Shown here in pieces: positions 24,616 to 32,631 of a stretch of DNA of 41,927 bases. Made by a program: the position numbers and the translations under genes. A model generated the notes under the pieces. The model did no database searches, was not told the DNA's origin, and was given only the letters and a program-made list of their open reading frames with translations. The stretch comes from Lactococcus hircilactis (lineage in GTDB: Bacteria > Bacillota > Bacilli > Lactobacillales > Streptococcaceae). The stretch spans positions 1-41,927 of the forward strand of contig NZ_WITJ01000015.1 in assembly GCF_009601015.1 (NCBI RefSeq). Reading direction: 5' to 3'. The first letter of the stretch is position 1. Each line of letters begins with the position of its first letter.

Positions 24616-25833
24616 ATGGCAAAAGGTGAACTTACAAAATTTATCTTGACTGGTGTCGTCGGCGGTGCTGTCGCACTTGGTGGAAGTATGATTTATCAAC
24701 AAACACAAGGCAACCCAATCACAAATAGCACCAACACCGCACACGTCCAAACTGTAAAAACCAGCGTTTCGACGAGTACCACTCAAGCAGTCAAAAAAGT
24801 ATCCAATGCAGTCGTTTCTGTCCTCAATTATCAACAATCTAGCAATTCAGGGGATATTTATGACTCCATTTTTGGCAACAGCAACAATAGCCAATCGCAA
24901 GCCTCTTCTGGTCCTGCCAGTGAAGGCTCAGGCGTCATTTACAAAAAAGATGGCAATACAGCCTATATCGTCACGAACAATCACGTCATTGAAGGCAATA
25001 CTTCTCTTGAAGTCCTTATGGCTGGTGGACAGCGCGTCAAAGCAACCGTTGTTGGAGCAGATTCCTATACCGATCTTGCTGTCCTCAAAATAGACGCAAA
25101 ATACGTCAAAACAGTAGCCACTTTCGCTGATTCAAGCAAATTGACGATTGGAGAACCTACAATTGCTGTGGGTTCCCCTCTTGGAAGTCAGTTTGCAAAT
25201 ACAGCGACCGAAGGGATCGTTTCAGCAATCAACCGGCAAGTGTCAATGACCAATTCTGAAAATCAAAATGTCAATATCAATGCCATCCAAACTGATGCTT
25301 CCATTAATCCAGGGAATTCTGGAGGGGCTTTGATTAATATCGAAGGACAAGTCATCGGCATCACTCAAAGTAAATTAACCACCACAGAAGATGGCAGCAC
25401 CACAGTCGAAGGGATGGGGTTTGCTATCCCATCCAATGATGTTGTTAATATCATTGCAAAATTGGAAAAAGACGGAAAAGTAATTCGTCCAGCACTTGGC
25501 ATTACCATGTATGATCTTGCAAACTTTAACACTGATGATCTTGCAAAACTCAAACTACCAGAAAGTGTCACTGGTGGAGTTGTTGTTAATAGTGTCCAAT
25601 CAGGTATGCCTGCAGCTGAGGGAGGTCTAAAACAAGGAGATGTCATCACCAAAATCGGAGATACGACGATTACCTCATCAACAGATCTCCAAAGCGCGCT
25701 TTATAAATATAGCGTTGGAGATACGCTTTCTATCACCTATTATCGTGACGGCAAAGCACACACCGCTTCACTCAAATTGAATAAATCAAGTAGTGATTTA
25801 AAGAACCCCACTAAATCCTCTAGCAATCCATAA
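24616..25833 (+). CDS. htrA: Surface serine protease HtrA/DegP
   Basis: A 405-residue membrane-anchored quality-control protease. An N-terminal hydrophobic segment (residues about 8-25) is followed by a Ser/Thr-rich linker. The trypsin-like domain has the triad His123 (NNHVIEG), Asp153 (YTDLAVL) and Ser235 (GNSGG). One PDZ domain covers about 290-390 and a short disordered tail ends the protein. It degrades misfolded exported proteins and processes surface proteins. In streptococci htrA is followed by parB and dnaA. Here a decayed gap and glycosyltransferase genes follow instead. Confidence 0.97.
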   Translation: MAKGELTKFILTGVVGGAVALGGSMIYQQTQGNPITNSTNTAHVQTVKTSVSTSTTQAVKKVSNAVVSVLNYQQSSNSGDIYDSIFGNSNNSQSQASSGPASEGSGVIYKKDGNTAYIVTNNHVIEGNTSLEVLMAGGQRVKATVVGADSYTDLAVLKIDAKYVKTVATFADSSKLTIGEPTIAVGSPLGSQFANTATEGIVSAINRQVSMTNSENQNVNINAIQTDASINPGNSGGALINIEGQVIGITQSKLTTTEDGSTTVEGMGFAIPSNDVVNIIAKLEKDGKVIRPALGITMYDLANFNTDDLAKLKLPESVTGGVVVNSVQSGMPAAEGGLKQGDVITKIGDTTITSSTDLQSALYKYSVGDTLSITYYRDGKAHTASLKLNKSSSDLKNPTKSSSNP

Positions 25834-25861
25834 AAAAATGCTCTCATCAGAGCGTTTTTTT
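25832..25861 (+). terminator. htrA terminator
   Basis: GCTCT, loop CATC and AGAGC, flanked by an A-run and followed by GTTTTTTT, starting at the htrA stop codon. Confidence 0.85.
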
Positions 25862-26445
25862 AATCTCAAAGTGCAGTCAAAAATAAAGAACAAACAAAAA
25901 TAAAAAAATGTGGAATGTTTAGGATCAAATACGATTTGAAATTAATGAAAAGAGAAACGGAATTAAAAATCCAGCGCATATCAGTAAGTGCGTGTACGTC
26001 CGTGCATAAAATGTACGATAAGTGTCAATGAAAATCCTTATCGCAATCCCAGCGCCAAAAAACAGACTATGGAGTAAAGATGATGCTCGTTTTCAGAACT
26101 GTTTAAAATTACTTTAGGAGACATGCTTGCGTTAACTTTCTTATAATCATTCACTTCTTCTCACCCTTCACCCCGCCCACTTTAAAATAAAACACATGAA
26201 ACACATGAAACACAAGATACAATAAAATCAAGACCAATGAATGAAATGAAACATATAAACTCCCAAAGCGCAACAGGTCATTTTTCGTTTTAGTATAACG
26301 CACGCAACTTTTTTTCAGTTTGGAACTTTCTTATCTCCGCTTTACTTTATCGCACGACTTTCTTAAAAAATTTTTTATTTTCATACTTAAGTCTTAAAAT
26401 CTCTTATCAATTCTTAGTGATTTTGTGGTAGAATAGAAAGTAAGC
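25862..26445. other. 584-bp gap between htrA and the glycosyltransferase gene
   Basis: No intact gene is seen. The left half holds a short open stretch that looks like a membrane-protein remnant (25925-26092, minus). The right half is AT-rich with a small direct repeat (ACATGAAAC twice near 26192-26212). A promoter for the downstream gene lies at the end: TAGAAT at 26429-26434 with an upstream TG (extended -10). Nothing else can be supported. Confidence 0.5.
25925..26092 (-). pseudogene. Possible remnant of a membrane protein gene
   Basis: An open stretch of 55 codons without a start codon encodes two hydrophobic segments (HSLFFGAGIAIRIFI and LLICAGFLIPFLFSLI) separated by a polar YRTFYARTYTH. 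Such a pattern is more protein-like than random for this AT-rich gap. A different frame just upstream (VNDYKKVNASMSPKVI) could be the broken N-terminal part. I do not recognise the family. Confidence 0.25.
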
Positions 26446-27444
26446 ATGAAAATTTTATTATATTTAGAAGCCGAAGATTTTTTGAGTCATTCAGGAATCG
26501 GTCGAGCAATGAAGCATCAACAACGTGCACTTGATTTAATGCACATCGATTGGACAAAAAATCCAGAAGATGACTATGATATTTTACACTTGAATACGTA
26601 TGGTTTTAAAAGTTGGAAAATCCTTAAAGACGCAAAAAAAGCAGGAAAAAAAGTAATTTTTCACGGTCATTCAACCAAAGAAGATTTTCAAGATTCTTTT
26701 CTTTTTTCAAATTTGGTCGCACCACTTTTTAAACGCTATTTGATGCATTTTTATAATGCAGCAGATTTGATCATCACACCAACGGAATACTCCAAGCATT
26801 TGATTCAATCTTATGGCGTGACGTGTCCGATTATACCAATCTCAAACGGCATTAATTTACAAAAATATGAGCGCTCCGCTCAAAAAGAAGCGGCATTTAT
26901 TTCCCATTTCAATATTCAACCTGGTGAAAAAGTGGTGATTACTGCAGCGCTTTATTTCAAGCGTAAAGGAATTGATGATTTCGTAAAAGTAGCCCAAAAA
27001 ATGCCAAATGTCCGTTTCATTTGGTTTGGTTATCAAAATCTTTGGACCATTCCAGGCTGGGTCAGACGCATTGTGAAAAAAAATCATCCAAAAAATGTCG
27101 AATTCCCAGGATATATCTCAGGCGATGTTTTTGAAGGAGCCATGACAGCAGCCGATTGTTTCTTTTTCCCTTCTCGTGAAGAGACCGAAGGAATTGTTGT
27201 GCTTGAAGCACTGGCGAGTCATCAAAACGTCGTCGTACGTGATATTCCAGTCTATAAAGGATGGTTGGATGAAGCATCAAGCAGCATGGCAACGGATGTG
27301 GATGGGTTTACCAAAGCCATCACAGAAGTCCTAAACGGCACTGTTGATAAGACTGAGCATGGCTATCAAGTCGCTCAAGCAAGAAGTATTGAACGCTCTG
27401 CCCAACAGCTGCTCAAAGCGTATCAACACGTTTATAATCAATAA
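26446..27444 (+). CDS. Glycosyltransferase family 4, probable second-step glycolipid glycosyltransferase (CpoA-like)
   Basis: A 332-residue GT-B enzyme. The N-terminal half has GIGRAMKHQQ and FHGHSTKEDF. The donor-binding half has the E-x7-E motif in REETEGIVVLEALA (about residues 248-261). It pairs with the downstream 445-residue glycosyltransferase, as in streptococci where the pair makes mono- and di-glycosyl-diacylglycerol, the membrane lipids that also anchor lipoteichoic acid. The assignment to the second sugar step is by gene pairing. An extended -10 TAGAAT ends 11 bases before the ATG, so the leader is very short. Confidence 0.75.
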   Translation: MKILLYLEAEDFLSHSGIGRAMKHQQRALDLMHIDWTKNPEDDYDILHLNTYGFKSWKILKDAKKAGKKVIFHGHSTKEDFQDSFLFSNLVAPLFKRYLMHFYNAADLIITPTEYSKHLIQSYGVTCPIIPISNGINLQKYERSAQKEAAFISHFNIQPGEKVVITAALYFKRKGIDDFVKVAQKMPNVRFIWFGYQNLWTIPGWVRRIVKKNHPKNVEFPGYISGDVFEGAMTAADCFFFPSREETEGIVVLEALASHQNVVVRDIPVYKGWLDEASSSMATDVDGFTKAITEVLNGTVDKTEHGYQVAQARSIERSAQQLLKAYQHVYNQ

Positions 27445-27473
27445 TGAATATTAAATGAGGAGCGGTGACTTTT

Positions 27474-28808
27474 ATGAGAGTCGGTTTATTTACAGACAGC
27501 TATCTTCCGCAAGTGAGCGGTGTAGCGACAAGTATTCAAACACTAACACTAGAACTAGAAAAACTTGGACATGAAGTTTATATTTTTACAACCACAGACG
27601 AAAATGCGGATGTAGATCATGAGCACAATATCATCCGGCTGCAGTCCATTCCTTTTGTTTCTCTTGCGGAGCGTAAAATAGTCGTTAAAGGTGTTTTTGC
27701 AGCTTATTTGATTGCACAAGAATATCATTTAGACATCATCCATACACAAACAGAGTTTGGGATGGGCTTACTTGGAAAAATGGTCGCTCAACAGCTTCGA
27801 ATCCCTGTCATTCACACCTTGCACACGAAATACGAAGATTATGTTCATTACATTGCAAAAGGACGGTTGATTCGGCCAAGCATGGTCAAATACATCATCC
27901 GAAACTTCTTGCGGGGCACAGAAGGAATTATTTGTCCAAGTGAGATGGTTCTTGATACAGTCAATAGTTATGGTGTAACAATTCCAAAACGTGTGATTCC
28001 AACAGGAATTGAAATCAATCGATTTAAACGTCCTGACATCACAGATCTTGACGTTGCAACACGACGTGAAGCATTGGGAATTAAACCTGACGAAATGATT
28101 TTACTCTCACTTTCACGCATCGCTGCTGAAAAAAATATTCAAGCAGTCATTCGTGCTTTACCTGAGGTGCTTGAATCTTTTCCTGTGAAGTTGGTGATTG
28201 TTGGACATGGTCCTTATGAGAGCGCACTAAAGACGTTAGTGGATGATTTAAACTTAAATCAGTCTGTAATTTTTACTGGACAAGTTCCTAATGAACAAAC
28301 AGCTTATTATTATAAAATGGCAGACTTCTTTATTTCTGCTTCAACTTCTGAAACGCAAGGGTTGACTTATCTTGAAGCCATTGCTGCTGGAACACGCGTT
28401 TTAGCTTGTGACAATCCTTATTTGGAAGGATTAATTGATGACCCTGAGTTTGGGCGTTTATTTGCAAATGAAACAGAAATCGGAAAAACGATATGCACAG
28501 CTTTGAGCGAATGGACACCGATTCAGTTGGATCGCTTTAATGACAAGCTTTATGAGATCTCTGCAGAAAATTTTGCAAAACAGGTCTATCTTTTCTATCT
28601 TGATGTCATCATTGAATACAAAACACGAAAACACTTGGAAGAAAATCGACTTCCTGCTAAAATGGAAGATGTAGTTCGCCAAATGCCACTCCATGTGACA
28701 CGAAGCATTAAACGCGAACAAATTCGTGCAAAATATTTTGCTAGAAAAGCGAGTAAACTTGCAAAAAATTGGCAGACTTATGTTAAAATAGATAAGGACA
28801 AAGAGTGA
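27474..28808 (+). CDS. Glycosyltransferase family 4, probable monoglucosyl-diacylglycerol synthase
   Basis: A 444-residue GT-B enzyme beginning MRVGLFTDSYLPQVSGVATS, the usual start of diacylglycerol glucosyltransferases. The donor site shows SRIAAEKNIQ and the E-x7-E motif in SETQGLTYLEAIA. The C-terminal 60 residues are basic and likely bind the membrane surface. It starts 29 bases after the previous glycosyltransferase. A GTG three codons earlier is also near GAGGAG, but the ATG fits homologues. The probable role is adding the first glucose to diacylglycerol for glycolipid and lipoteichoic acid anchors. Confidence 0.8.
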   Translation: MRVGLFTDSYLPQVSGVATSIQTLTLELEKLGHEVYIFTTTDENADVDHEHNIIRLQSIPFVSLAERKIVVKGVFAAYLIAQEYHLDIIHTQTEFGMGLLGKMVAQQLRIPVIHTLHTKYEDYVHYIAKGRLIRPSMVKYIIRNFLRGTEGIICPSEMVLDTVNSYGVTIPKRVIPTGIEINRFKRPDITDLDVATRREALGIKPDEMILLSLSRIAAEKNIQAVIRALPEVLESFPVKLVIVGHGPYESALKTLVDDLNLNQSVIFTGQVPNEQTAYYYKMADFFISASTSETQGLTYLEAIAAGTRVLACDNPYLEGLIDDPEFGRLFANETEIGKTICTALSEWTPIQLDRFNDKLYEISAENFAKQVYLFYLDVIIEYKTRKHLEENRLPAKMEDVVRQMPLHVTRSIKREQIRAKYFARKASKLAKNWQTYVKIDKDKE

Positions 28809-28841
28809 GGTCAACTCGCTGATTTGAAAGGAAATGAAAAA

Positions 28842-29075
28842 ATGAAATCACATTTATTAGCGATTATGAATCGCTTAAATCGTCTGGTTGAAAGTGGTGA
28901 TCCAAAGGAAACATATAACTTTGAGCGCGAAGGCGAAATTATGGCTACCGTTAGTTTTGCGACTGACGAAGAAGGAAACGGTGTTTTCTCTATTCGTTAT
29001 CCCAAGCAAAAAGATGCCGCTTTATTTGATGACATCGACCTTGTAGCAATCGAAATTTACGATATGATTTATTAA
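28842..29075 (+). CDS. DUF1797 (YkuJ-like) small protein
   Basis: A 77-residue acidic protein starting MKSHLLAIMNRLNRL at ATG 28842, with AAAGGA nine bases upstream. It matches the DUF1797/YkuJ family of small conserved Firmicute proteins of unknown function. It follows the glycosyltransferase gene by 33 bases, so it is probably co-transcribed, and ends at a strong terminator (29078-29098). Confidence 0.8.
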   Translation: MKSHLLAIMNRLNRLVESGDPKETYNFEREGEIMATVSFATDEEGNGVFSIRYPKQKDAALFDDIDLVAIEIYDMIY

Positions 29076-29077
29076 TA

Positions 29078-29098
29078 AACGGCCATCGCCGTTTTTTT
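29078..29098 (+). terminator. Terminator of the glycosyltransferase/DUF1797 operon
   Basis: AACGGC, loop CATC and GCCGTT followed by TTTTT, three bases after the DUF1797 stop. Confidence 0.9.
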
Positions 29099-29104
29099 AT
29101 TTTT

Positions 29105-29116
29105 GTCAGTACTGAC
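29105..29116. repeat. Iterated palindrome, exact copy between two convergent terminators
   Basis: TTTTGTCAGTACTGACAAAA (29101-29120) is a perfect 20-bp palindrome lying exactly between two complete convergent terminators. It is therefore not needed as a terminator itself. Confidence 0.9.
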
Positions 29117-29141
29117 AAAAAAACGTAGCAACTGTGCTACG
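29117..29141 (-). terminator. Terminator of the TrmN6-like methyltransferase gene
   Basis: On the minus strand CGTAGCA, a CAGT loop and TGCTACG are followed by TTTTTTT, just after the stop codon at 29145. Confidence 0.9.
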
Positions 29142-29144
29142 CTT

Positions 29145-29894
29145 TTAGTGTGTGCCATAATAAATTTCGTTGATGGCGTCTGTGTATGTCCCATCATCAT
29201 GATGAACAATGAGAGGAGGTAAAAAAATTTCTCCCCCAGGTTTTCCATCTTTGATGGCATCAATTAATAAGATATTTGCGGGTGTATCTGCTTTGGGGTA
29301 AACAAATTGAATCCATTTTGGCTGTAAGTTGTGAGCACGCATTTTATCGACGATTTCAAAAAAACGCTCTGGACGATGAACCATTGCCAGATGTCCGTTT
29401 GATTTGAGAAGTTGTTTTGAAATTTCAAAAATTTCGTCCAAATTTGTTGCAAGTTCATGTCGAGCAAGTGTATAGTGCTTACTGTCATTGAGATGACTTG
29501 CGTGATCCACTTTAAAATAAGGAGGATTACAAAAAATAAGATCTGTACTTGAATGGCTCAAATAAGTGAGCGCTTGATTAAGATTGTCATTAATGACAGA
29601 CATTTGTGTGGCCAATTGATTCAGCTTGATTGAGCGCGCTGCCATGTCTGCTAAACGTGCTTGAAGCTCTAATTCAATAATCTGCGCTTTTGTTTTATGA
29701 CTTGCAAAAAGTCCGACCGCTCCATTACCAGCACACAAATCAACAATTTGCCCCTGTTTGGGTAAGCGCGGAAATCTTGCCAATAAAATTGCGTCAATAC
29801 TGAAACTAAAGACTTCTTTACTCTGTATAATTTTCACACCAGAAGCGGCAATTTCATCAATGCGCTCATCTGAATTTAATTCAATTTTTTCCAT
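29145..29894 (-). CDS. TrmN6-like adenine-N6 tRNA methyltransferase (YfiC/YabB family)
   Basis: A 249-residue class I methyltransferase. The SAM-binding motif is VDLCAGNGAVGLFAS (about residues 49-63) and the catalytic N6-adenine motif NPPY is in IFCNPPYFKVD. The family methylates A37 of tRNA1(Val) in E. coli, but the target in Firmicutes is less certain. ATG 29894 is the natural family start (MEKIELNSDERID). It lies exactly 7 bases after a TGGTATAAT extended -10 element with no ribosome site between, so the mRNA is predicted to be leaderless. Confidence 0.85.
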   Translation of the reverse strand: MEKIELNSDERIDEIAASGVKIIQSKEVFSFSIDAILLARFPRLPKQGQIVDLCAGNGAVGLFASHKTKAQIIELELQARLADMAARSIKLNQLATQMSVINDNLNQALTYLSHSSTDLIFCNPPYFKVDHASHLNDSKHYTLARHELATNLDEIFEISKQLLKSNGHLAMVHRPERFFEIVDKMRAHNLQPKWIQFVYPKADTPANILLIDAIKDGKPGGEIFLPPLIVHHDDGTYTDAINEIYYGTH

Positions 29895-29900
29895 GATTTT

Positions 29901-29909
29901 ATTATACCA
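29901..29909 (-). promoter_or_regulatory. Extended -10 promoter giving a leaderless transcript
   Basis: The minus strand reads TGGTATAAT then AAAATC then ATG. The predicted start, 7 bases after the -10 box, coincides with the A of the methyltransferase start codon at 29894. Confidence 0.65.
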
Positions 29910-29943
29910 AGATGTTTGCACAAATGCGGGAAACAGTATCAAC

Positions 29944-29981
29944 AAAGAATAAAAAAACTGTAAACAGCTTTTTTATTCTTT
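29944..29981. terminator. Bidirectional hairpin after glgB
   Basis: A long near-palindrome: AAAGAATAAAAAA and CTGT against ACAG and CTTTTTTATTCTTT. It is read as the glgB terminator on the minus strand, within 40 bases of the next gene's promoter. Confidence 0.7.
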
Positions 29982-29984
29982 GTT

Positions 29985-31928
29985 TTATTTGATTTTGAAG
30001 ACCATTGCGGTTCGTGGAGCAAGGACGAGGTGAAGCTCCCCTTTTGACCATCCAAAACTGCTGCGAGGGCCAAAGCCGCCGTATTTATTGTCATCCGTAT
30101 CAAAAATCAGCTCAGGTTTTTCTTTTGTCAGTAATGACAAGGTTTGCTCATAGCTTGGATGAAAATTAAAGACAAAAAGTAAGTCTCCTTTTTGGTAAGC
30201 CAGAAGCTTATCTTCGTTTTTGATCCATTTTTGTGATAATTGATCCGTTTGATTGAGAAATTTAAAGCGATGCTCTAAATCAATCATATCCTGATCAAAG
30301 GCCAATAAATACTTGAAGCGTAACTGTGGATCTTCTGATAATGACCATTGTCTTCGTGCGTGCTGATAATCGTCTCCATTGCCTGGACGTGGAAAATCGA
30401 GCCATTCTGGGTGGCCAAATTCATTTCCCATGAAATTTAAGTAGCCCTCACCAGCTAAACTAAACGTCACGAGTCGAATTAATTTATGCAGTGCAATGGC
30501 GCGATCAATGATTAAAGAAGGGCTGTTGATGTCCATTTTCCAGTAAATTTCATCATTGGCAAGCCACATCATGATTGTTTTATCTCCGACGAGCGCTTGG
30601 TCATGACTTTCAGCATACCCGATATTTTTCTCCCCTGGGCGCCGCGTTGTTAATTCCCACCACAGCCCCATCAAATCGAGCGTATCATCTGTTTTTTCTT
30701 TGAGTTGTTTGATCCAAAAATCTGGAATCCCCATTGACAAACGATAATCAAAACCAATTCCGCCCGATGAAATTGGTAACGCCATTCCTGGCATTGCAGA
30801 CATATCCTCAGCAATCGTCAGCGCTTGTGGATTAATCTGATGAATCAACTCTTGTGCGAGCATCAGATAAGTCACCGCTTCAACATCTGTATTTAGTGAA
30901 AAATATTTGCTATAATCCGTGAAAGCTGTTCCTAAACCATGATCATGATAGAGCATTGAAGTCACTCCATCGAATCTAAAACCATCGAAATGATACGTTT
31001 CCATCCAAAACTTCAGATTAGACAGTAAGAAATGAATCACTTCATCTTTTCCATAATTAAATAATTTCGTATTCCAAGCCGAATGTTCCCCGCGCGCTCC
31101 TTCATGAAAGTACTGAGCTGTTGTGCCATCAAAAAGATTAAGTCCGTCTCCCACATTTTTTACGGCATGCGAATGTACAACGTCAAGCAACACGCGCATT
31201 CCCAAACCATGCGCCACATCAATCAACTCCATCAGATCTTCTGGTTGACCAAAACGACTTGAAATCGCAAAGAAATTAGACACTTGATAACCAAAACTTG
31301 CATAAAGTGGATGCTCCATAATTGCCATGAGCTGAATCGTATTGTATCCCGCTTTTTTGATTCTTGGTAGAACGTCGCGCGTAAATGCTTTGTAAGTATT
31401 GATACGATATTCCTCTGTTGAGATGCCGATATGAGCTTCATAAATCAGGGGGGCCTCTTTTATTTGAGGAGTTTTATTTTTAAAATGGTACTGTGGATTC
31501 ACAATCACACCATCCAGCTGTGCAGTCTCGTTTGGTATGGCATACATCGCATAAGAAGGCACCCGATAAACCGTCTGACCATTTTCCAAAATCAGTTTCA
31601 CTTTGACTTTTGATCCTACAGGTAACGTCCCAGGACTTGAAATCTCCCAAACTCCACCATAAGCTGCTTTGAGTTCAAAATCATTTTCCCAATTATTGAA
31701 ATCCCCGACCAAAAAAGCACGTTTGGCAGCAGGCGCCCATTCTCTAAAGGTCCAGCGATTTTCTTCTTGCTGAAATCCGAAATATTTGTAGCCGTTCGCG
31801 AAATCAGATAAACTACCATTCACCCCAAGTAACCTCTTTTTTGTCCGCGCATACTCAAATAAGCGCAAGGAAAGATCTTCTTTAAAGGGTTCAAGATAAG
31901 GATCATAATCTAAAATATTTAGTGGCAT
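29985..31928 (-). CDS. glgB: 1,4-alpha-glucan branching enzyme, eukaryotic-like type (GH13/CBM48)
   Basis: A 647-residue enzyme that makes alpha-1,6 branches in alpha-glucans. An N-terminal CBM48 domain (WTFREWAPAAKRAFLVGDFN, about residues 58-77) precedes a GH13 barrel. Catalytic-site motifs are DVVHSHA, FRFDGVTSMLYHDHG (nucleophile Asp), AEDMSAMPG (acid/base Glu) and AESHDQALVGD. These resemble the eukaryotic GBE1-type subfamily (MEHPLYASFGYQV, SSRFGQPEDL) more than the usual bacterial GlgB. No glgC, glgD, glgA or glgP is nearby. One palindrome variant lies near the C-terminus (LSLLTK). Its 5' leader has a heptamer repeat. Confidence 0.9.
   Translation of the reverse strand: MPLNILDYDPYLEPFKEDLSLRLFEYARTKKRLLGVNGSLSDFANGYKYFGFQQEENRWTFREWAPAAKRAFLVGDFNNWENDFELKAAYGGVWEISSPGTLPVGSKVKVKLILENGQTVYRVPSYAMYAIPNETAQLDGVIVNPQYHFKNKTPQIKEAPLIYEAHIGISTEEYRINTYKAFTRDVLPRIKKAGYNTIQLMAIMEHPLYASFGYQVSNFFAISSRFGQPEDLMELIDVAHGLGMRVLLDVVHSHAVKNVGDGLNLFDGTTAQYFHEGARGEHSAWNTKLFNYGKDEVIHFLLSNLKFWMETYHFDGFRFDGVTSMLYHDHGLGTAFTDYSKYFSLNTDVEAVTYLMLAQELIHQINPQALTIAEDMSAMPGMALPISSGGIGFDYRLSMGIPDFWIKQLKEKTDDTLDLMGLWWELTTRRPGEKNIGYAESHDQALVGDKTIMMWLANDEIYWKMDINSPSLIIDRAIALHKLIRLVTFSLAGEGYLNFMGNEFGHPEWLDFPRPGNGDDYQHARRQWSLSEDPQLRFKYLLAFDQDMIDLEHRFKFLNQTDQLSQKWIKNEDKLLAYQKGDLLFVFNFHPSYEQTLSLLTKEKPELIFDTDDNKYGGFGPRSSFGWSKGELHLVLAPRTAMVFKIK
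30127..30138. repeat. Iterated palindrome, one-base variant in glgB
   Basis: GTCAGTAATGAC within TTGTCAGTAATGACAA, read as S-L-L-T in the C-terminal all-beta domain of the branching enzyme. Confidence 0.75.
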
Positions 31929-31944
31929 AAGCTTCTCCTTTTAT

Positions 31945-31972
31945 TTCTTACTTCTTACTTCTTAGTTCTTAG
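31945..31972. repeat. Heptamer tandem repeat in the glgB leader
   Basis: Four head-to-tail 7-base units, TTCTTAC twice then TTCTTAG twice, lie between the probable promoter and the ribosome site of glgB. On the mRNA strand they read as (C/G)TAAGAA and would form most of the first 25 transcribed bases. Confidence 0.85.
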
Positions 31973-31976
31973 CACC

Positions 31977-31985
31977 ATTTTATCA
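31977..31985 (-). promoter_or_regulatory. Probable extended -10 promoter of glgB
   Basis: On the minus strand TGATAAAAT is an extended -10 element about 50 bases before the glgB ATG. The transcription start would fall at the edge of the heptamer repeat. No clear -35 box is seen. Confidence 0.45.
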
Positions 31986-32027
31986 CTTTTGGAAAGGTTT
32001 TCATAATTTTTATGTCCTTTTTTTCAA

Positions 32028-32378
32028 TTAATCTGAAAAACCAAACCAAGGATCTTCTTCGTCAGTACTGACAGCCTGCTGTTTCAAATGCGAATCATAA
32101 GTGTCTGGCATAATTTTAGAACTCTTGAGCTGTGGAATTTCACTGTACGCATTTGGCTGTGACGGATGTTTTTCTAATGCCTCAAAAGAATGATCAATTA
32201 AATTCTCCTTATTTTCAAATGTTTCTTTTTCTAGCAGCTGAATATAATTATAAAACTCTGATAATAGAGAAAAATAATAAGTTATTTCCTCTAAATGTTC
32301 ACTCGTTTTAAATATCGCTTGTGCTTCTCCCCACTGCTGTGCAATGCGTTTACTTTTCAAAAATACATCGTAATTCAT
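32028..32378 (-). CDS. Hypothetical acidic protein
   Basis: A 116-residue protein. The N-terminal 65 residues are probably helical (TSEHLEEITYYFSLLSEFYN). The second half is polar and likely disordered, ending in an acidic aromatic tail, DEEDPWFGFSD. ATG 32378 follows GGAGTGG. I do not recognise a family. An exact iterated palindrome encodes AVSTDE just before the tail. It lies between tRNA-Thr and glgB on the same strand, and its own role is unknown. Confidence 0.6.
   Translation of the reverse strand: MNYDVFLKSKRIAQQWGEAQAIFKTSEHLEEITYYFSLLSEFYNYIQLLEKETFENKENLIDHSFEALEKHPSQPNAYSEIPQLKSSKIMPDTYDSHLKQQAVSTDEEDPWFGFSD
32061..32072. repeat. Iterated palindrome, exact copy in the hypothetical gene
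   Basis: GTCAGTACTGAC read as V-S-T-D (QQAVSTDEED), placed between a disordered linker and the acidic C-terminal tail. Confidence 0.85.
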
Positions 32379-32430
32379 TTTCCACTCCGTTCAAATTAAT
32401 TTCTTAGTTTTATTATACCTTAAAATTTTT

Positions 32431-32442
32431 GTCAGTACTGAC
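32431..32442. repeat. Iterated palindrome, exact copy between tRNA-Thr and the hypothetical gene
   Basis: This core lies in a perfect 22-bp palindrome (32426-32447) with T5 and A5 outer arms. It could act as a symmetric terminator for the tRNA transcript. Confidence 0.85.
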
Positions 32443-32499
32443 AAAAAGAAAAAAACACGTCTGTAAACGTGTTTTCAAATTGCGTGAAAGCAAATGTGA

Positions 32500-32572
32500 T
32501 GCCGACTATAGGAATCGAACCTACGACCCCTTCGTTACGAGTGAAGTGCTCTACCGACTGAGCTAAGTCGGC
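32500..32572 (-). tRNA. tRNA-Thr (anticodon CGT)
   Basis: A complete cloverleaf on the minus strand: acceptor GCCGACT pairing with AGTCGGC, D-arm GCTC/GAGC, anticodon loop CTCGTAA with CGT, and T-arm GTAGG TTCGATT CCTAT. The discriminator is A and CCA is not encoded. It reads ACG codons. It lies 59 bases after the symporter gene and may share its transcript. Confidence 0.95.
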
Positions 32573-32631
32573 ACAAATTTGTTGATCAACAACTTTTTTA
32601 TTATAGCAAATTTTTATTTTATTTGCAAGGT

